Part shown: positions 5,850 to 13,453 of the stretch, one piece after another
How the letters are laid out: each line of letters opens with the position of its first letter
Position numbering within the stretch: position 1 is the first letter of the stretch
Source: JABMMZ01 sp044368575
GTDB lineage: Bacteria; Bacteroidota; Bacteroidia; NS11-12g; UBA955
Length of the DNA: 17,417 bases
Assembly: GCA_044368575.1 (NCBI GenBank)
Contig: JBIPPH010000039.1
Span: forward strand, 1 to 17,417
Direction: 5' to 3'
Notes under the pieces: model-generated
What the model was told of the DNA's origin: nothing
Seen by the model: the letters and a program-made list of their open reading frames with translations, nothing else
Databases searched by the model: none
Position numbers and translations under genes: made by a program

Positions 5850-7967
5850 TTACGACACCTTACTACCTGGTTTTACCAGATCAGATGGTGATAAGAGTTT
5901 CAATTGGCCATTGGCATCTTCAGCCATTAAAACCATCCCTTTAGATTGAATGCCTTTAATTGCTCTTGGGGCTAAATTCACCAAAACACAAACCTGCTTG
6001 CCTATCAAATTTTCAGGCTCAAAATGCAAGGCAATACCAGACACTATAGTGCGGGTTTCAAAACCCAAGTCAACTTCTAATTGTAATAATTTGTCAGCTT
6101 TCTTAACCTTTTCAGCGGCAATGATCTGACCAATTCTAATGTCCATTTTGCCAAAATCATCAAACTGAATTTCAGACTTTGGTGCTTCAATCTCAGCCTC
6201 TACTGTCGGAAGTTTAACCGCCTCTATGGCTGCTTTATTGGCCATCAATTGATCGATTTGTAATTGAATGATCTCATCTTCAATATTGCTGAACAAATGT
6301 TCAGGTGCACCCAATGCATGATCAGGATTTAATTGCTCAAATTGCGCCTTCACAAAAGCAGATTTTTGGGTATTTAATTGTTGCTCTAAACGCTTAGCTG
6401 TAAATGGCATAAAAGGTTCCATCCACCATGCCAAATGAGCGCAAACTTGTAAGGCATGATACATGATGGTATCAGTTCTAGCCTGGTCTGTTTTAACAGT
6501 TTTCCAAGGTTCGTTATCGGCTAAGTACTTATTGCCCATTCTGGCCATGTTCATCAATTCAAACAAAGCCTCTCTGAACTTAAATTGACGGATATTTGCT
6601 TCAATGGCCTTATGAGATTGCATAATGCCCTCAATCAGGTCGTATTCAAAAGGTGATGCCTGTTGCGTATGAGGCACTTTGCCATTGTAAAATTTATGGC
6701 TTAAGACCATTACCCTATTCACAAAATTGCCAAGAATAGCCACTAATTCACTGTTGTTTCTGGTTTGGAAATCCTTCCAACTAAAATCTGCATCTTTGCT
6801 TTCAGGGGCAATGGAACACAATACATAACGCAGAACATCAGCTTGCTCAGGGAAATGTTTAAAATAATCTGCCATCTCAACACTCCACTTTCGGCTGGTA
6901 CTCATTTTATCACCCTCTAAATTCAAAAACTCATTGGCTGGCACATTGTCTGGCACTATATAAGACCCTTCCGCCTTGAGCATAATTGGAAATATAATGC
7001 AATGAAATACGATGTTGTCTTTGCCAATGAAGTGGATTAATCGAGTATCCTCTTGTTTCCACCATTTAGACCAATCAGACTCACTATTGACTTTTACTAC
7101 TGAATGTTCAGGGTAAGTAAACTCATGCTGACCCGTGCTCATTTCTTTAAAAAACTGTTTGGTGGCTGATATATAACCGATAGGCGCATCAAACCAAACA
7201 TATAACACTTTGCCCTCTGCATTTGGCAAAGGCACTTTTACGCCCCAATCCAAATCGCGGGTCATGGCACGCGGGGTTAATCCACCATCTATCCAACTCT
7301 TGCTCTGCCCGTACACATTGGTTTTCCAATCATTTTGATGGCCTTCTAACAACCATTCTTTTAACCAAGGTTCATAATTTTGAAGGGGTAAATACCAATG
7401 TTTGGTTTCCTTTTTAATCGGAACTGAATCAGATAAAGTTGAAACAGGATTGATCAATTCATCAGGACTCAAAGACTTGCCGCATTTTTCACACTGATCA
7501 CCAAAAGCGCCTGGATATTGACAATTCGGACAAGTCCCTTTAATGTATCTATCTGCTAAAAACGTTTGTTGAGCCTCATCAAAATATTGCTCTGAACGCT
7601 CTTCCACAAACAATCCCTTATCGTATAATGTTTTAAAAAACTCTGAGGCTGTTTCATGGTGTGTAGCATGACTGGTTCTATGGTAAACATCAAAAGCAAT
7701 CCCAAACTGCTCGAAGTTGTGTTTTAACAAAGCGTGGTACCTGTCAATTATGGCCTGAGCAGTGGTGTTTTCCTTTTGCGCCTCAATTGGAATGGCTGTT
7801 CCATGCTCATCACTGCCACAAACAAACAAGACTTCCTCACCTGCATTGCGCAAAAAACGGGTGTATATATCAGCGGGTAAATAAGCGCCTGCAATGTGCC
7901 CAATATGTTTAGGGCCATTGGCATATGGCAATGCAGCAGTTACGAGGGTTCTTTGAAACGAAGTCAT
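5850..7967 (-). CDS. metG: Methionine--tRNA ligase
   Basis: 705-aa class I aminoacyl-tRNA synthetase that charges tRNA-Met with methionine in the cytoplasm. The HIGH signature is HIGH at 21-24, after PYANGPK. KMSTS lies at 354-358. The zinc knuckle in the connecting domain uses C146, C149, C159 and C162 (CPNC and CEKC). A helical anticodon-binding region follows, to about 590. Residues about 599-705 are an EMAP/Trbp111-type tRNA-binding domain (FGKMDIRIGQI, then LAPRAIKGIQSKGMVL), present in many bacterial MetRS and aiding dimerisation and tRNA capture. Length is normal for the two-domain form. The start ATG at 7967 is 23 bp downstream of a good -7 box. The 575-aa gene follows by 33 bp. Confidence 0.97.
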   Translation of the reverse strand: MTSFQRTLVTAALPYANGPKHIGHIAGAYLPADIYTRFLRNAGEEVLFVCGSDEHGTAIPIEAQKENTTAQAIIDRYHALLKHNFEQFGIAFDVYHRTSHATHHETASEFFKTLYDKGLFVEERSEQYFDEAQQTFLADRYIKGTCPNCQYPGAFGDQCEKCGKSLSPDELINPVSTLSDSVPIKKETKHWYLPLQNYEPWLKEWLLEGHQNDWKTNVYGQSKSWIDGGLTPRAMTRDLDWGVKVPLPNAEGKVLYVWFDAPIGYISATKQFFKEMSTGQHEFTYPEHSVVKVNSESDWSKWWKQEDTRLIHFIGKDNIVFHCIIFPIMLKAEGSYIVPDNVPANEFLNLEGDKMSTSRKWSVEMADYFKHFPEQADVLRYVLCSIAPESKDADFSWKDFQTRNNSELVAILGNFVNRVMVLSHKFYNGKVPHTQQASPFEYDLIEGIMQSHKAIEANIRQFKFREALFELMNMARMGNKYLADNEPWKTVKTDQARTDTIMYHALQVCAHLAWWMEPFMPFTAKRLEQQLNTQKSAFVKAQFEQLNPDHALGAPEHLFSNIEDEIIQLQIDQLMANKAAIEAVKLPTVEAEIEAPKSEIQFDDFGKMDIRIGQIIAAEKVKKADKLLQLEVDLGFETRTIVSGIALHFEPENLIGKQVCVLVNLAPRAIKGIQSKGMVLMAEDANGQLKLLSPSDLVKPGSKVS

Positions 7968-7989
7968 TGATTGTCAATCGAAATTGATG

Positions 7990-7997
7990 CAAAGATA
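7990..7997 (-). promoter_or_regulatory. -7 box of the metG promoter
   Basis: Minus-strand TATCTTTG fits TAnnTTTG and is 22 bp upstream of the metG ATG. The expected -33 TTTG is not at 19-21 bp; a TTTG sits 15 bp away, so the upstream half is weak. It faces away from the tRNA-Gln promoter about 50 bp to the right. Confidence 0.45.
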
Positions 7998-8047
7998 AGG
8001 GCTGAAATCCTGCAAATGAAGATTTTTTAAACTGACCGGGATATTTT

Positions 8048-8079
8048 TTTGGTAAAAACAAAATCAATTTATACTTTTG
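8048..8079 (+). promoter_or_regulatory. Promoter of the tRNA-Gln-prs-rplY unit
   Basis: TTTG (8048-8051), 20 bp, TACTTTTG (8072-8079): both halves and the spacing match the Bacteroidota consensus. The tRNA-Gln 5' end follows 17 bp after the -7 box, leaving a leader of about 10 nt. No second promoter match is seen between the tRNA and prs. Confidence 0.65.
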
Positions 8080-8096
8080 CAGTCCTTTAGAAAGAT

Positions 8097-8167
8097 TGCC
8101 CGATCGTCTAATGGCAGGACTAGAGTTTTTGGTACTCTGTATGTTGGTTCGAATCCAGCTCGGGCAA
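8097..8167 (+). tRNA. tRNA-Gln (anticodon TTG)
   Basis: 71-nt cloverleaf. The acceptor TGCCCGA/TCGGGCA is fully paired, with discriminator A. The D stem is GTCT/GGAC. The anticodon stem AGAGT/ACTCT encloses loop TTTTGGT, anticodon TTG (CAA/CAG codons). The T stem GTTGG/CCAGC encloses TTCGAAT. CCA is not encoded. The gene ends 29 bp before the prs start with no terminator, so it is probably cut from the prs-rplY leader. Confidence 0.95.
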
Positions 8168-8196
8168 CTCCTTCCAGGGAAATTAAAATCCATAAC

Positions 8197-9162
8197 GTGT
8201 CAGTCCTTAACAAAGTTAAAATCTTCAGCGGCTCTGCATCCAGAGTATTGGCTTCTAAAATTGCCGAATATTATGGTACAACCCTTGGGGACCTGACCCT
8301 AAACAAATTCAGCGATGGTGAAATGCAACCAAGCTTTAACGAATCAGTCAGAGGATGTGATTTGTTTTTGGTTCAATCAACCAACCCTCCTGGAGACAAT
8401 CTTTTAGAATTATTGTTGATGATTGATGCCGCTAAGCGCGCTTCTGCCAATCACATTACTGTAGTGATTCCTTACTACGGTTATGCCAGACAAGACCGTA
8501 AAGACAAACCACGTGTATCTATTGGTAGTAAAATGATAGCCGATGTATTGAGCGCTGCTGGTGCCAATCGTGTTATCACTATGGATTTACACGCTCCACA
8601 AATTCAAGGTTTCTTTAACATGCCTGTTGACCATTTGGATTCTTCAGTTGTGTTCATTCCATACATTCAATCTTTAAAACTCGAAAAATTAGTGATTGCT
8701 GCGCCAGACGTTGGGGCTTCAAACAGAAACAGAGAGTATGCAAAAGTATTGGGCGTCAATATGGTCATCTGTGACAAAGAAAGAAGAAAAGCCAACGAAA
8801 TTGCCAGCATGACCATCATTGGTGATGTTCAAGACATGGATGTTGTATTGGTTGACGACCTTTGCGACACTGCTGGTACGTTATCAAAAGCGGCCAAATT
8901 AATTAAAGACAATGGGGCAAGATCGGTTAGAGCCGTTTGTACACATCCAGTTTTAAGTGGCAAAGCTTATGAAAACATCGAAAGCAGTGTTTTAGAGGAA
9001 TTAATCGTTTGCGATACCATTCCAATGAAACACACCAGTCCTAAAATCAGAGTCCTATCAGTAGCGCCTTTGATTAGTAAAGCCATCAGAAATATCCACG
9101 AACATGGTTCAGTAAGTTCCTTGTTCAAGCTTGATAATAGTTTCCAACCCAATTTAATTTAA
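8197..9162 (+). CDS. prs: Ribose-phosphate pyrophosphokinase (PRPP synthase)
   Basis: Cytoplasmic enzyme transferring pyrophosphate from ATP to ribose 5-phosphate to give PRPP for purine, pyrimidine, histidine, tryptophan and NAD synthesis. With the GTG start the protein is 321 aa, normal for class I enzymes, beginning (V/M)SVLNKVKIFSGS as in the family. Seen: the ATP region PYYGYARQDRKDKPR (92-106); the metal/ATP segment DLHAPQIQGFF (130-140); the flexible catalytic loop KERRKANE (194-201); the PRPP loop VVLVDDLCDTAGTL (216-229) with D220, D221 and D224. An in-frame TTG at 8077 would extend the frame through the whole tRNA-Gln gene and lies in its promoter, so it is rejected. rplY follows by 8 bp. 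Confidence 0.96.
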   Translation: MSVLNKVKIFSGSASRVLASKIAEYYGTTLGDLTLNKFSDGEMQPSFNESVRGCDLFLVQSTNPPGDNLLELLLMIDAAKRASANHITVVIPYYGYARQDRKDKPRVSIGSKMIADVLSAAGANRVITMDLHAPQIQGFFNMPVDHLDSSVVFIPYIQSLKLEKLVIAAPDVGASNRNREYAKVLGVNMVICDKERRKANEIASMTIIGDVQDMDVVLVDDLCDTAGTLSKAAKLIKDNGARSVRAVCTHPVLSGKAYENIESSVLEELIVCDTIPMKHTSPKIRVLSVAPLISKAIRNIHEHGSVSSLFKLDNSFQPNLI

Positions 9163-9170
9163 AAAGAAAA

Positions 9171-9746
9171 ATGAAAACCGTAGCACTAACAGGTGAGTTA
9201 AGGTCCGATTTAGGCACCAAGCACTCAAGGGCAATGAGAAACGAAGGTAAAGTACCATGTGTATTATATGGCGGAGGTGATCACATTCACTTCTACGTAT
9301 ATTCACCAGACTTTAAAGCCCTCGTTTACACGCCGAACACTTACAAAGTTCAATTAACAATCGATGGCAAAAAGTACATGGCAATTTTGCATGACATGCA
9401 ATTCCACCCAGTGAATGAAGCCATCTTACACGCTGACTTCTTAGCAGTAGACGAGAAAAAACCAGTAACTGTATCAATTCCAGTTCTTATTGAAGGTAAT
9501 TCTCCAGGTGTAAGAGCCGGTGGTAAATTGATTCAAAAAATTCAAAGATTAAAAGTTAAAGGTTTGATCAGCAACATTCCTGATTCAATCAACGTTAACA
9601 TTGATCAATTGGATTTAGGTCAATCAATCAAAGTTAAGAACATTGAAGCTTCTAACATCGAATTGTTAGACAACAAAGACAACGCAATCGTTACCGTTAA
9701 GATGACAAGAAACGTTGTTAAAGAAGAAGCTGCTGATAAAAAGTAA
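9171..9746 (+). CDS. rplY: 50S ribosomal protein L25, long CTC form
   Basis: 191 aa. Residues 1-90 are the L25 5S-rRNA-binding domain (LRSDLGTKHSRAMRNEGKVP and VLYGGGDHIHFYV, ending MQFHPVNEAILHADF). Residues about 95-180 are the TL5/CTC beta domain (VTVSIPVLIEGNSPGVRAGG, then NIPDSINVNIDQLDLGQSIKV), with a charged tail. The protein binds 5S rRNA in the central protuberance of the large subunit; the CTC domain is usual in this phylum. The gene starts 8 bp after prs and ends at a strong terminator, closing the tRNA-Gln-prs-rplY unit. A prs-rplY pairing also occurs in many other bacteria. Confidence 0.95.
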   Translation: MKTVALTGELRSDLGTKHSRAMRNEGKVPCVLYGGGDHIHFYVYSPDFKALVYTPNTYKVQLTIDGKKYMAILHDMQFHPVNEAILHADFLAVDEKKPVTVSIPVLIEGNSPGVRAGGKLIQKIQRLKVKGLISNIPDSINVNIDQLDLGQSIKVKNIEASNIELLDNKDNAIVTVKMTRNVVKEEAADKK

Positions 9747-9772
9747 TTAGCACTTTCGCAATAATTTTGAAG

Positions 9773-9798
9773 ACCCCTCAGCAATGAGGGGTTTTTTT
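9773..9798 (+). terminator. Intrinsic terminator after rplY
   Basis: ACCCCTCA, loop GCAA, TGAGGGGT, then a T tract to 9798: an 8-bp perfect stem, GNRA-type loop and seven T. The T tract overlaps the hutI stop codon on the opposite strand. Read leftward the hairpin is followed by TCTTC, so it should act mainly on the plus strand. Confidence 0.93.
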
Positions 9799-11029
9799 AT
9801 TTGACTTTGAAGGTCTTTACACAATGGTTTTGAGCAAACCAATAAGGCAATTCATTCATATGGTTAAAGGCTTTAGTCACCATTAAATTGGCAGTTTTAC
9901 CTACTGTAATACTGCCATGGGTCTTTTGTAATCCCATCGCTTTTGCAGCATTAATGGTTAAAGCATTAAAACCTTCTTCAGGCAATAAGCCATTGTACAA
10001 ACAGGCCAAACTCCAAGTGAAGAACAAATTGTAATGTGGGCTACTTCCAGGATTAAAATCAGAGGCAATTGCCACTGGCAATCCGGCATCAACCATGCGG
10101 CGAGCTGGCGTATATGGAATCTTCAAAAAGAAAGAGCTCCCCGGCAATGCAACAGGCATGGTATCACTTTGTAACAAACAATCTATCTCTTGTTCTGATA
10201 AGTGTTCTAAATGGTCTACAGACAAAGCTTTATTGGCCACCGCTACTTGCACTCCGCCGGTTAAACCCAATTCATTGCCGTGTATTTTAGCCGGCAAGCC
10301 ATAGCGCTGTGCCGCGGAAAGTATGGTTTGTGTTTCTTCAGGGGTGTAAAATCCTTTATCACAAAACACATCAATAAAATCTGCCAAGCCCTGTTCTGCA
10401 ATAACTGGCAACATTTCATTGATGATCAATTGAATATAGGCCTCTCTGTTGTTTTGATAGGCTTTTGGCATGGCATGAGCGCCTAAAAAAGTCGCTTTAA
10501 TCACTATAGGCATAGCTGCTTTTAAGCGCTTAATCACCCTAAGCATTTTTAATTCGGCTTCAACAGATAAACCATAACCACTCTTGATTTCAAGTGCACC
10601 TGTTCCACACAACATGGCTTGTTCAACAAAGCCCTTAGCATAATTGTACAAATCATCTTCAGACATTTCTTGCAAACGAAGTGCAGAATTCAAAATACCA
10701 CCACCCTCTGAGGCAATATCTTCATAGGTTTTACCCTGCAAACGCATTACATATTCGTTGTGTCTGGAAGCGGCAAAAACCATATGGGTATGAGAATCTA
10801 CAAAAGCAGGTATTACCCAATGATCACTTAAGTCTATGGTATTGCCCTCATAGTTTGGGCAATCTTGCATTGAACCATATTCGGCAATAAGACCATTTTC
10901 AACCTTAATGTAAGCCTTTTCAAGCTTGTTGATTTGTTGCATATTGCTGCCCTTCAGACATTCTACACCTTGGTCTAGAATACCATGAATTTGTGCTATG
11001 TTTGTAAGTAGATAGTCCGATTCACTCAT
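9797..11029 (-). CDS. hutI: Imidazolonepropionase
   Basis: 410-aa amidohydrolase of the histidine degradation pathway, converting imidazolone-5-propanoate to N-formimidoyl-L-glutamate in the cytoplasm. Seen: the metal pair H80 and H82 in VDSHTHMVFAASRHNEYV; GTGALEIKSGYGL (142-154); TFLGAHAMP (180-188); KIHGNELG (248-255); VDHLEHLS (271-278); and the final metal Asp in ASDFNPGSSP (322-331). The frame stays open 36 codons further, but that part has no family similarity and runs into the divergent gene, so the ATG at 11029 is chosen; it gives the usual length. No hutH, hutU or hutG is in the window, so the rest of the pathway must lie elsewhere. The stop overlaps the rplY terminator. Confidence 0.95.
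   Translation of the reverse strand: MSESDYLLTNIAQIHGILDQGVECLKGSNMQQINKLEKAYIKVENGLIAEYGSMQDCPNYEGNTIDLSDHWVIPAFVDSHTHMVFAASRHNEYVMRLQGKTYEDIASEGGGILNSALRLQEMSEDDLYNYAKGFVEQAMLCGTGALEIKSGYGLSVEAELKMLRVIKRLKAAMPIVIKATFLGAHAMPKAYQNNREAYIQLIINEMLPVIAEQGLADFIDVFCDKGFYTPEETQTILSAAQRYGLPAKIHGNELGLTGGVQVAVANKALSVDHLEHLSEQEIDCLLQSDTMPVALPGSSFFLKIPYTPARRMVDAGLPVAIASDFNPGSSPHYNLFFTWSLACLYNGLLPEEGFNALTINAAKAMGLQKTHGSITVGKTANLMVTKAFNHMNELPYWFAQNHCVKTFKVK
10997..11004 (+). promoter_or_regulatory. Candidate -7 box for the carbonic-anhydrase-family gene
   Basis: TATGTTTG fits TAnnTTTG and lies 23 bp upstream of the ATG at 11028, inside the hutI coding region. A TTG exists upstream but at 24 bp, longer than the usual 19-21 bp. 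Confidence 0.4.
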
Positions 11030-11540
11030 GATTAATGCTTCAGAATTAAAATCAATTATAAGCAAAGGTAAAGCAAATTTCATTGCCGAAACAGCCCGTG
11101 TATTTGGTAAAGTCCATTTAGGCGATGAGGTAAGCATTTGGTATGGTGCCGTATTGCGCGGTGACGCCGATCATATTCACATTGGCAACCGAAGCAATGT
11201 TCAAGACAATGCCACTATTCATGTTGATCCAGGATTTCCAGTAAACATTGGAGAATCTTGTATTATAGGCCATGGCGCGGTAGTGCATGGCGCTACACTG
11301 CACAACAATGTTTTAGTGGGCATTCATGCTACAATATTGAATGGGGCTGTGATTGGCGAATACAGTATTATTGGCGCCGGGACGGTGGTCACTGAAGGGG
11401 CTTTAATACCGCCCTATTCATTGGTTTTAGGCATACCAGGTAAAGTGGTTAAAACCATATCAGATGCCCAAAAAGAAAAAATCATTAAAAATGCAGATGC
11501 CTACGTGGCGCTGAGTAAAATCTATTTAGAAGCTAAATAA
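11028..11540 (+). CDS. Gamma-carbonic-anhydrase-family hexapeptide-repeat protein
   Basis: 170-aa left-handed beta-helix protein. Hexapeptide turns run from about 17 to 137 (for example GAVIGEYSIIGAGTVV), followed by a C-terminal helix. The gamma-class zinc histidines are in place: H65 (DNATIHVD), H82 (GHGAVVHG) and H87. The RGDADHIHIG and NVQDNATIHVD motifs are typical of the YrdA/PaaY/CaiE-like branch, whose members form trimers and often have weak or no anhydrase activity, so the substrate is uncertain. There is no signal peptide. The only suitable start is the ATG at 11028, whose first two bases overlap the hutI ATG on the other strand. The last 8 bp overlap the convergent LUD gene. Confidence 0.92.
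   Translation: MINASELKSIISKGKANFIAETARVFGKVHLGDEVSIWYGAVLRGDADHIHIGNRSNVQDNATIHVDPGFPVNIGESCIIGHGAVVHGATLHNNVLVGIHATILNGAVIGEYSIIGAGTVVTEGALIPPYSLVLGIPGKVVKTISDAQKEKIIKNADAYVALSKIYLEAK
11063..11070 (-). promoter_or_regulatory. Candidate -7 box for hutI
   Basis: Minus-strand TACCTTTG fits TAnnTTTG, 33 bp upstream of the hutI ATG and inside the divergent coding region. It is the same octamer as the -7 box at 1108-1115. No clear -33 TTTG is seen at 19-21 bp. Confidence 0.4.
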
Positions 11541-12564
11541 TCTTACCAAAATGGTGCTGAGCATATTGTTCGAATTTCTCAGGATCTTTGAATTTTTTTG
11601 GCTGCAGCACTAGTCCACTCTTGTCTTTATCTGAAAAGCCACTAAATAAGCCTTTTTTATCTTCCTGATGGTGCTCTGATCTGAGCATCAATATGTGCTC
11701 ATATAAGTCAATATCGTAGGGCAAAAACTGATTTAAGAGCCTTAAACCATAGTTGTGATTGATAAATGACTTGCCTTTATTGGGATCAATAAAAGTAGCC
11801 AATAATTGGCTGAGGGTATCTTTTGATTCCCAGCCTACAGATAGGCCACTTAACCTTTGCATTGGGCAAACAGGCGGTAAATCAAAATTCAATAAATTAA
11901 ACAAGGCTCTGTGCTGGGGTTGTTCCAATAAAGCATGTTTATTGATATCTGTTAGCAAAAGAATCACTTCTGCCTGAAGGCCTTTTAGCTTGCCTGGCTT
12001 GGCCAATAGTTCATATGGATAATGCAGGTTGCCTGTTTCATATAAAGCATACAATTGTTTGGCAGCATACAATTCAGATTGTAATGCAATCATGCTGTCT
12101 ACACCGGCTATAACAATGATTTTTTTGGCTTTTAAAACCTGTTGGTATTCCATAGAATCGGCCAAAACTGAATAAAAACTGCCCGAGTTGGCCATGGTAA
12201 ACTTAGCACCAATTACCACTACCTCAGGTTGATCTGGTGGCTCTGGTACTGCAATATTAACATACTTAACAAAGTGTTTAACAGCATTGTGTTTGAAGAA
12301 GGTAACTTGGTTAAAATTATTGATGTGTTTATTGAGTTGCTCTAGTGCATTTTTGGCATCAGGACACCAAGCTATTTGCCCATTATTCTTTTTAACATTG
12401 GTCTCAAACTCAAATAGCAGTTTATCGAGGTTTTCTGACACTTTCCATCTCGAATAGGTCAAACGTTTTTTTAGCAAATCAATATCATTGAATTGTTTCA
12501 AATGCATTGCTAATGCTTTTAAATACCTGTCTTGAGCTTGAATGAATGACATACTAAAAAACAA
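11533..12564 (-). CDS. LUD-domain (LutB/LutC-like) protein
   Basis: 343 aa from the first ATG. An ATG four codons in (12552) is equally plausible: it comes one base after the panC stop and gives 339 aa. The N-terminal part SRWKVSENLDKLLFEFETNVKKNNGQIAWCPD matches the opening helix and strand of LUD proteins of lactate utilisation. VVVIGAKFTMANSGSFY corresponds to the family's GA-x-F-A-I-A-(E/N)-(S/T)-G-S core. No CxxCxxC iron-sulphur clusters and no ferredoxin domain are present, so it is not a full LutB; it is a stand-alone LUD protein of unknown substrate, and the core is divergent. No lutA-like gene is nearby. Its start is coupled to panC, implying cotranscription, though a pathway link is not evident. 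Confidence 0.8.
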   Translation of the reverse strand: MFFSMSFIQAQDRYLKALAMHLKQFNDIDLLKKRLTYSRWKVSENLDKLLFEFETNVKKNNGQIAWCPDAKNALEQLNKHINNFNQVTFFKHNAVKHFVKYVNIAVPEPPDQPEVVVIGAKFTMANSGSFYSVLADSMEYQQVLKAKKIIVIAGVDSMIALQSELYAAKQLYALYETGNLHYPYELLAKPGKLKGLQAEVILLLTDINKHALLEQPQHRALFNLLNFDLPPVCPMQRLSGLSVGWESKDTLSQLLATFIDPNKGKSFINHNYGLRLLNQFLPYDIDLYEHILMLRSEHHQEDKKGLFSGFSDKDKSGLVLQPKKFKDPEKFEQYAQHHFGKII

Positions 12565-13393
12565 TATTATCTATAAGTCTAACCCCTTCAATATGGGCTG
12601 CAATTAACACTACATTTTTATGCTTTTTAAACCATTTTTTACCCAAATTTAGGGTATCTGCATGGGCTAAAGTTAAATACTCCACTTCTATGTGTTTTTG
12701 AGATAATAAATGCGTGGCGTATTGAAGAGCATCTTTTGCTTCTATGTGTTGCGATAGGCGTTTAATCATATCGAGCATTTTGTATAATTGGCTGGCTAAA
12801 TCAACGCCTTGTTTACTTAATCTGAGATTGCGTGAGCTCATGGCTAAACCATTACTCAAACGCACCGTATCGCAAAACTCTAAATCTATTTGCGGAAAAT
12901 AAGCTTCTTTTAGGACTTTAATTACCATGCATTGCTGATAATCCTTTAAGCCAAAATACGCTTTGTTGGGCATTACATAATTAAATAGGCGATTAACCAC
13001 TTGTACTACTCCATCAAAATGACCTGGTCTGTTAGGGCCTTCTAAAACCGAATTCAAATGCCCAAGATCTAAGCTAATAGGTTCATAGGTTTTAGGATAC
13101 ATACCATCATGATCAGGCATAAACAAAACATCACAACCAGCCTTTTCTAAGAGCTGTATATCATTACTAAGATTCTGAGGGTAGTTGTTGTAATCTTCTA
13201 AATTATTGAATTGTTTTTTATTGATAAAAATGGAAACAACAGTGATGTCATTCTCTTGGATAGAAGCTTTCACCAACTGAATATGACCATCGTGCAAAGC
13301 GCCCATTGTTGGAACAAAACCTATACTCTGCGACTGCTTGCGCAAAACCGTTAAATGTTCTTTTAGTTCTATTTGGGTTTTAAATAGCTTCAA
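12554..13393 (-). CDS. panC: Pantothenate synthetase
   Basis: 279-aa cytoplasmic enzyme joining pantoate and beta-alanine with ATP to make pantothenate (vitamin B5). Seen: the ATP-binding PTMGALHDGH (28-37); EGPNRPGHFDGVVQVVNRLF (118-137); YFGLKDYQQ (146-154); and the AMSSRNLRLS loop (184-193), equal to the family KMSKS-like segment. The usual NPxQF motif reads NKKQF (58-62): the Pro is replaced by Lys, while the pantoate-binding Gln is kept. The start is TTG at 13393: the frame upstream to the stop at 13433 has no ATG, and the nearest ATG (13398) is out of frame. MKLFKTQIEL is the normal family beginning. The stop overlaps or abuts the LUD gene start. Confidence 0.95.
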   Translation of the reverse strand: MKLFKTQIELKEHLTVLRKQSQSIGFVPTMGALHDGHIQLVKASIQENDITVVSIFINKKQFNNLEDYNNYPQNLSNDIQLLEKAGCDVLFMPDHDGMYPKTYEPISLDLGHLNSVLEGPNRPGHFDGVVQVVNRLFNYVMPNKAYFGLKDYQQCMVIKVLKEAYFPQIDLEFCDTVRLSNGLAMSSRNLRLSKQGVDLASQLYKMLDMIKRLSQHIEAKDALQYATHLLSQKHIEVEYLTLAHADTLNLGKKWFKKHKNVVLIAAHIEGVRLIDNIVF

Positions 13394-13400
13394 ACCATTA

Positions 13401-13435
13401 CAAAATAAGAGCTTAGATCCTATTTTGCAAAATTA
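13401..13435 (-). promoter_or_regulatory. Candidate panC promoter box and leader hairpin
   Basis: Minus-strand TAATTTTG (13428-13435) fits TAnnTTTG, 35 bp before the TTG start; no good -33 is seen. Just downstream, CAAAATA (13401-13407) pairs with TATTTTG (13421-13427), extendable by two pairs past one mismatch. This gives a small A/T-rich stem in the likely leader. Weak evidence. Confidence 0.3.
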
Positions 13436-13453
13436 AAGTCTTAACAAAATCCA

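Noticed and set aside
7909..8193. 94-aa minus-strand ORF
   Set aside because: It is antisense to tRNA-Gln and overlaps the metG start; the sequence is the reverse complement of the tRNA and its promoter.
8077..8196. N-terminal extension of prs from a TTG at 8077
   Set aside because: The codons translate the complete tRNA-Gln gene, and the TTG lies in the promoter -7 box. The family start fits the GTG at 8197.
11030..11137. 36-residue N-terminal extension of HutI
   Set aside because: It is antisense to the start of the gamma-carbonic-anhydrase gene, has no family similarity and exceeds the usual HutI length.
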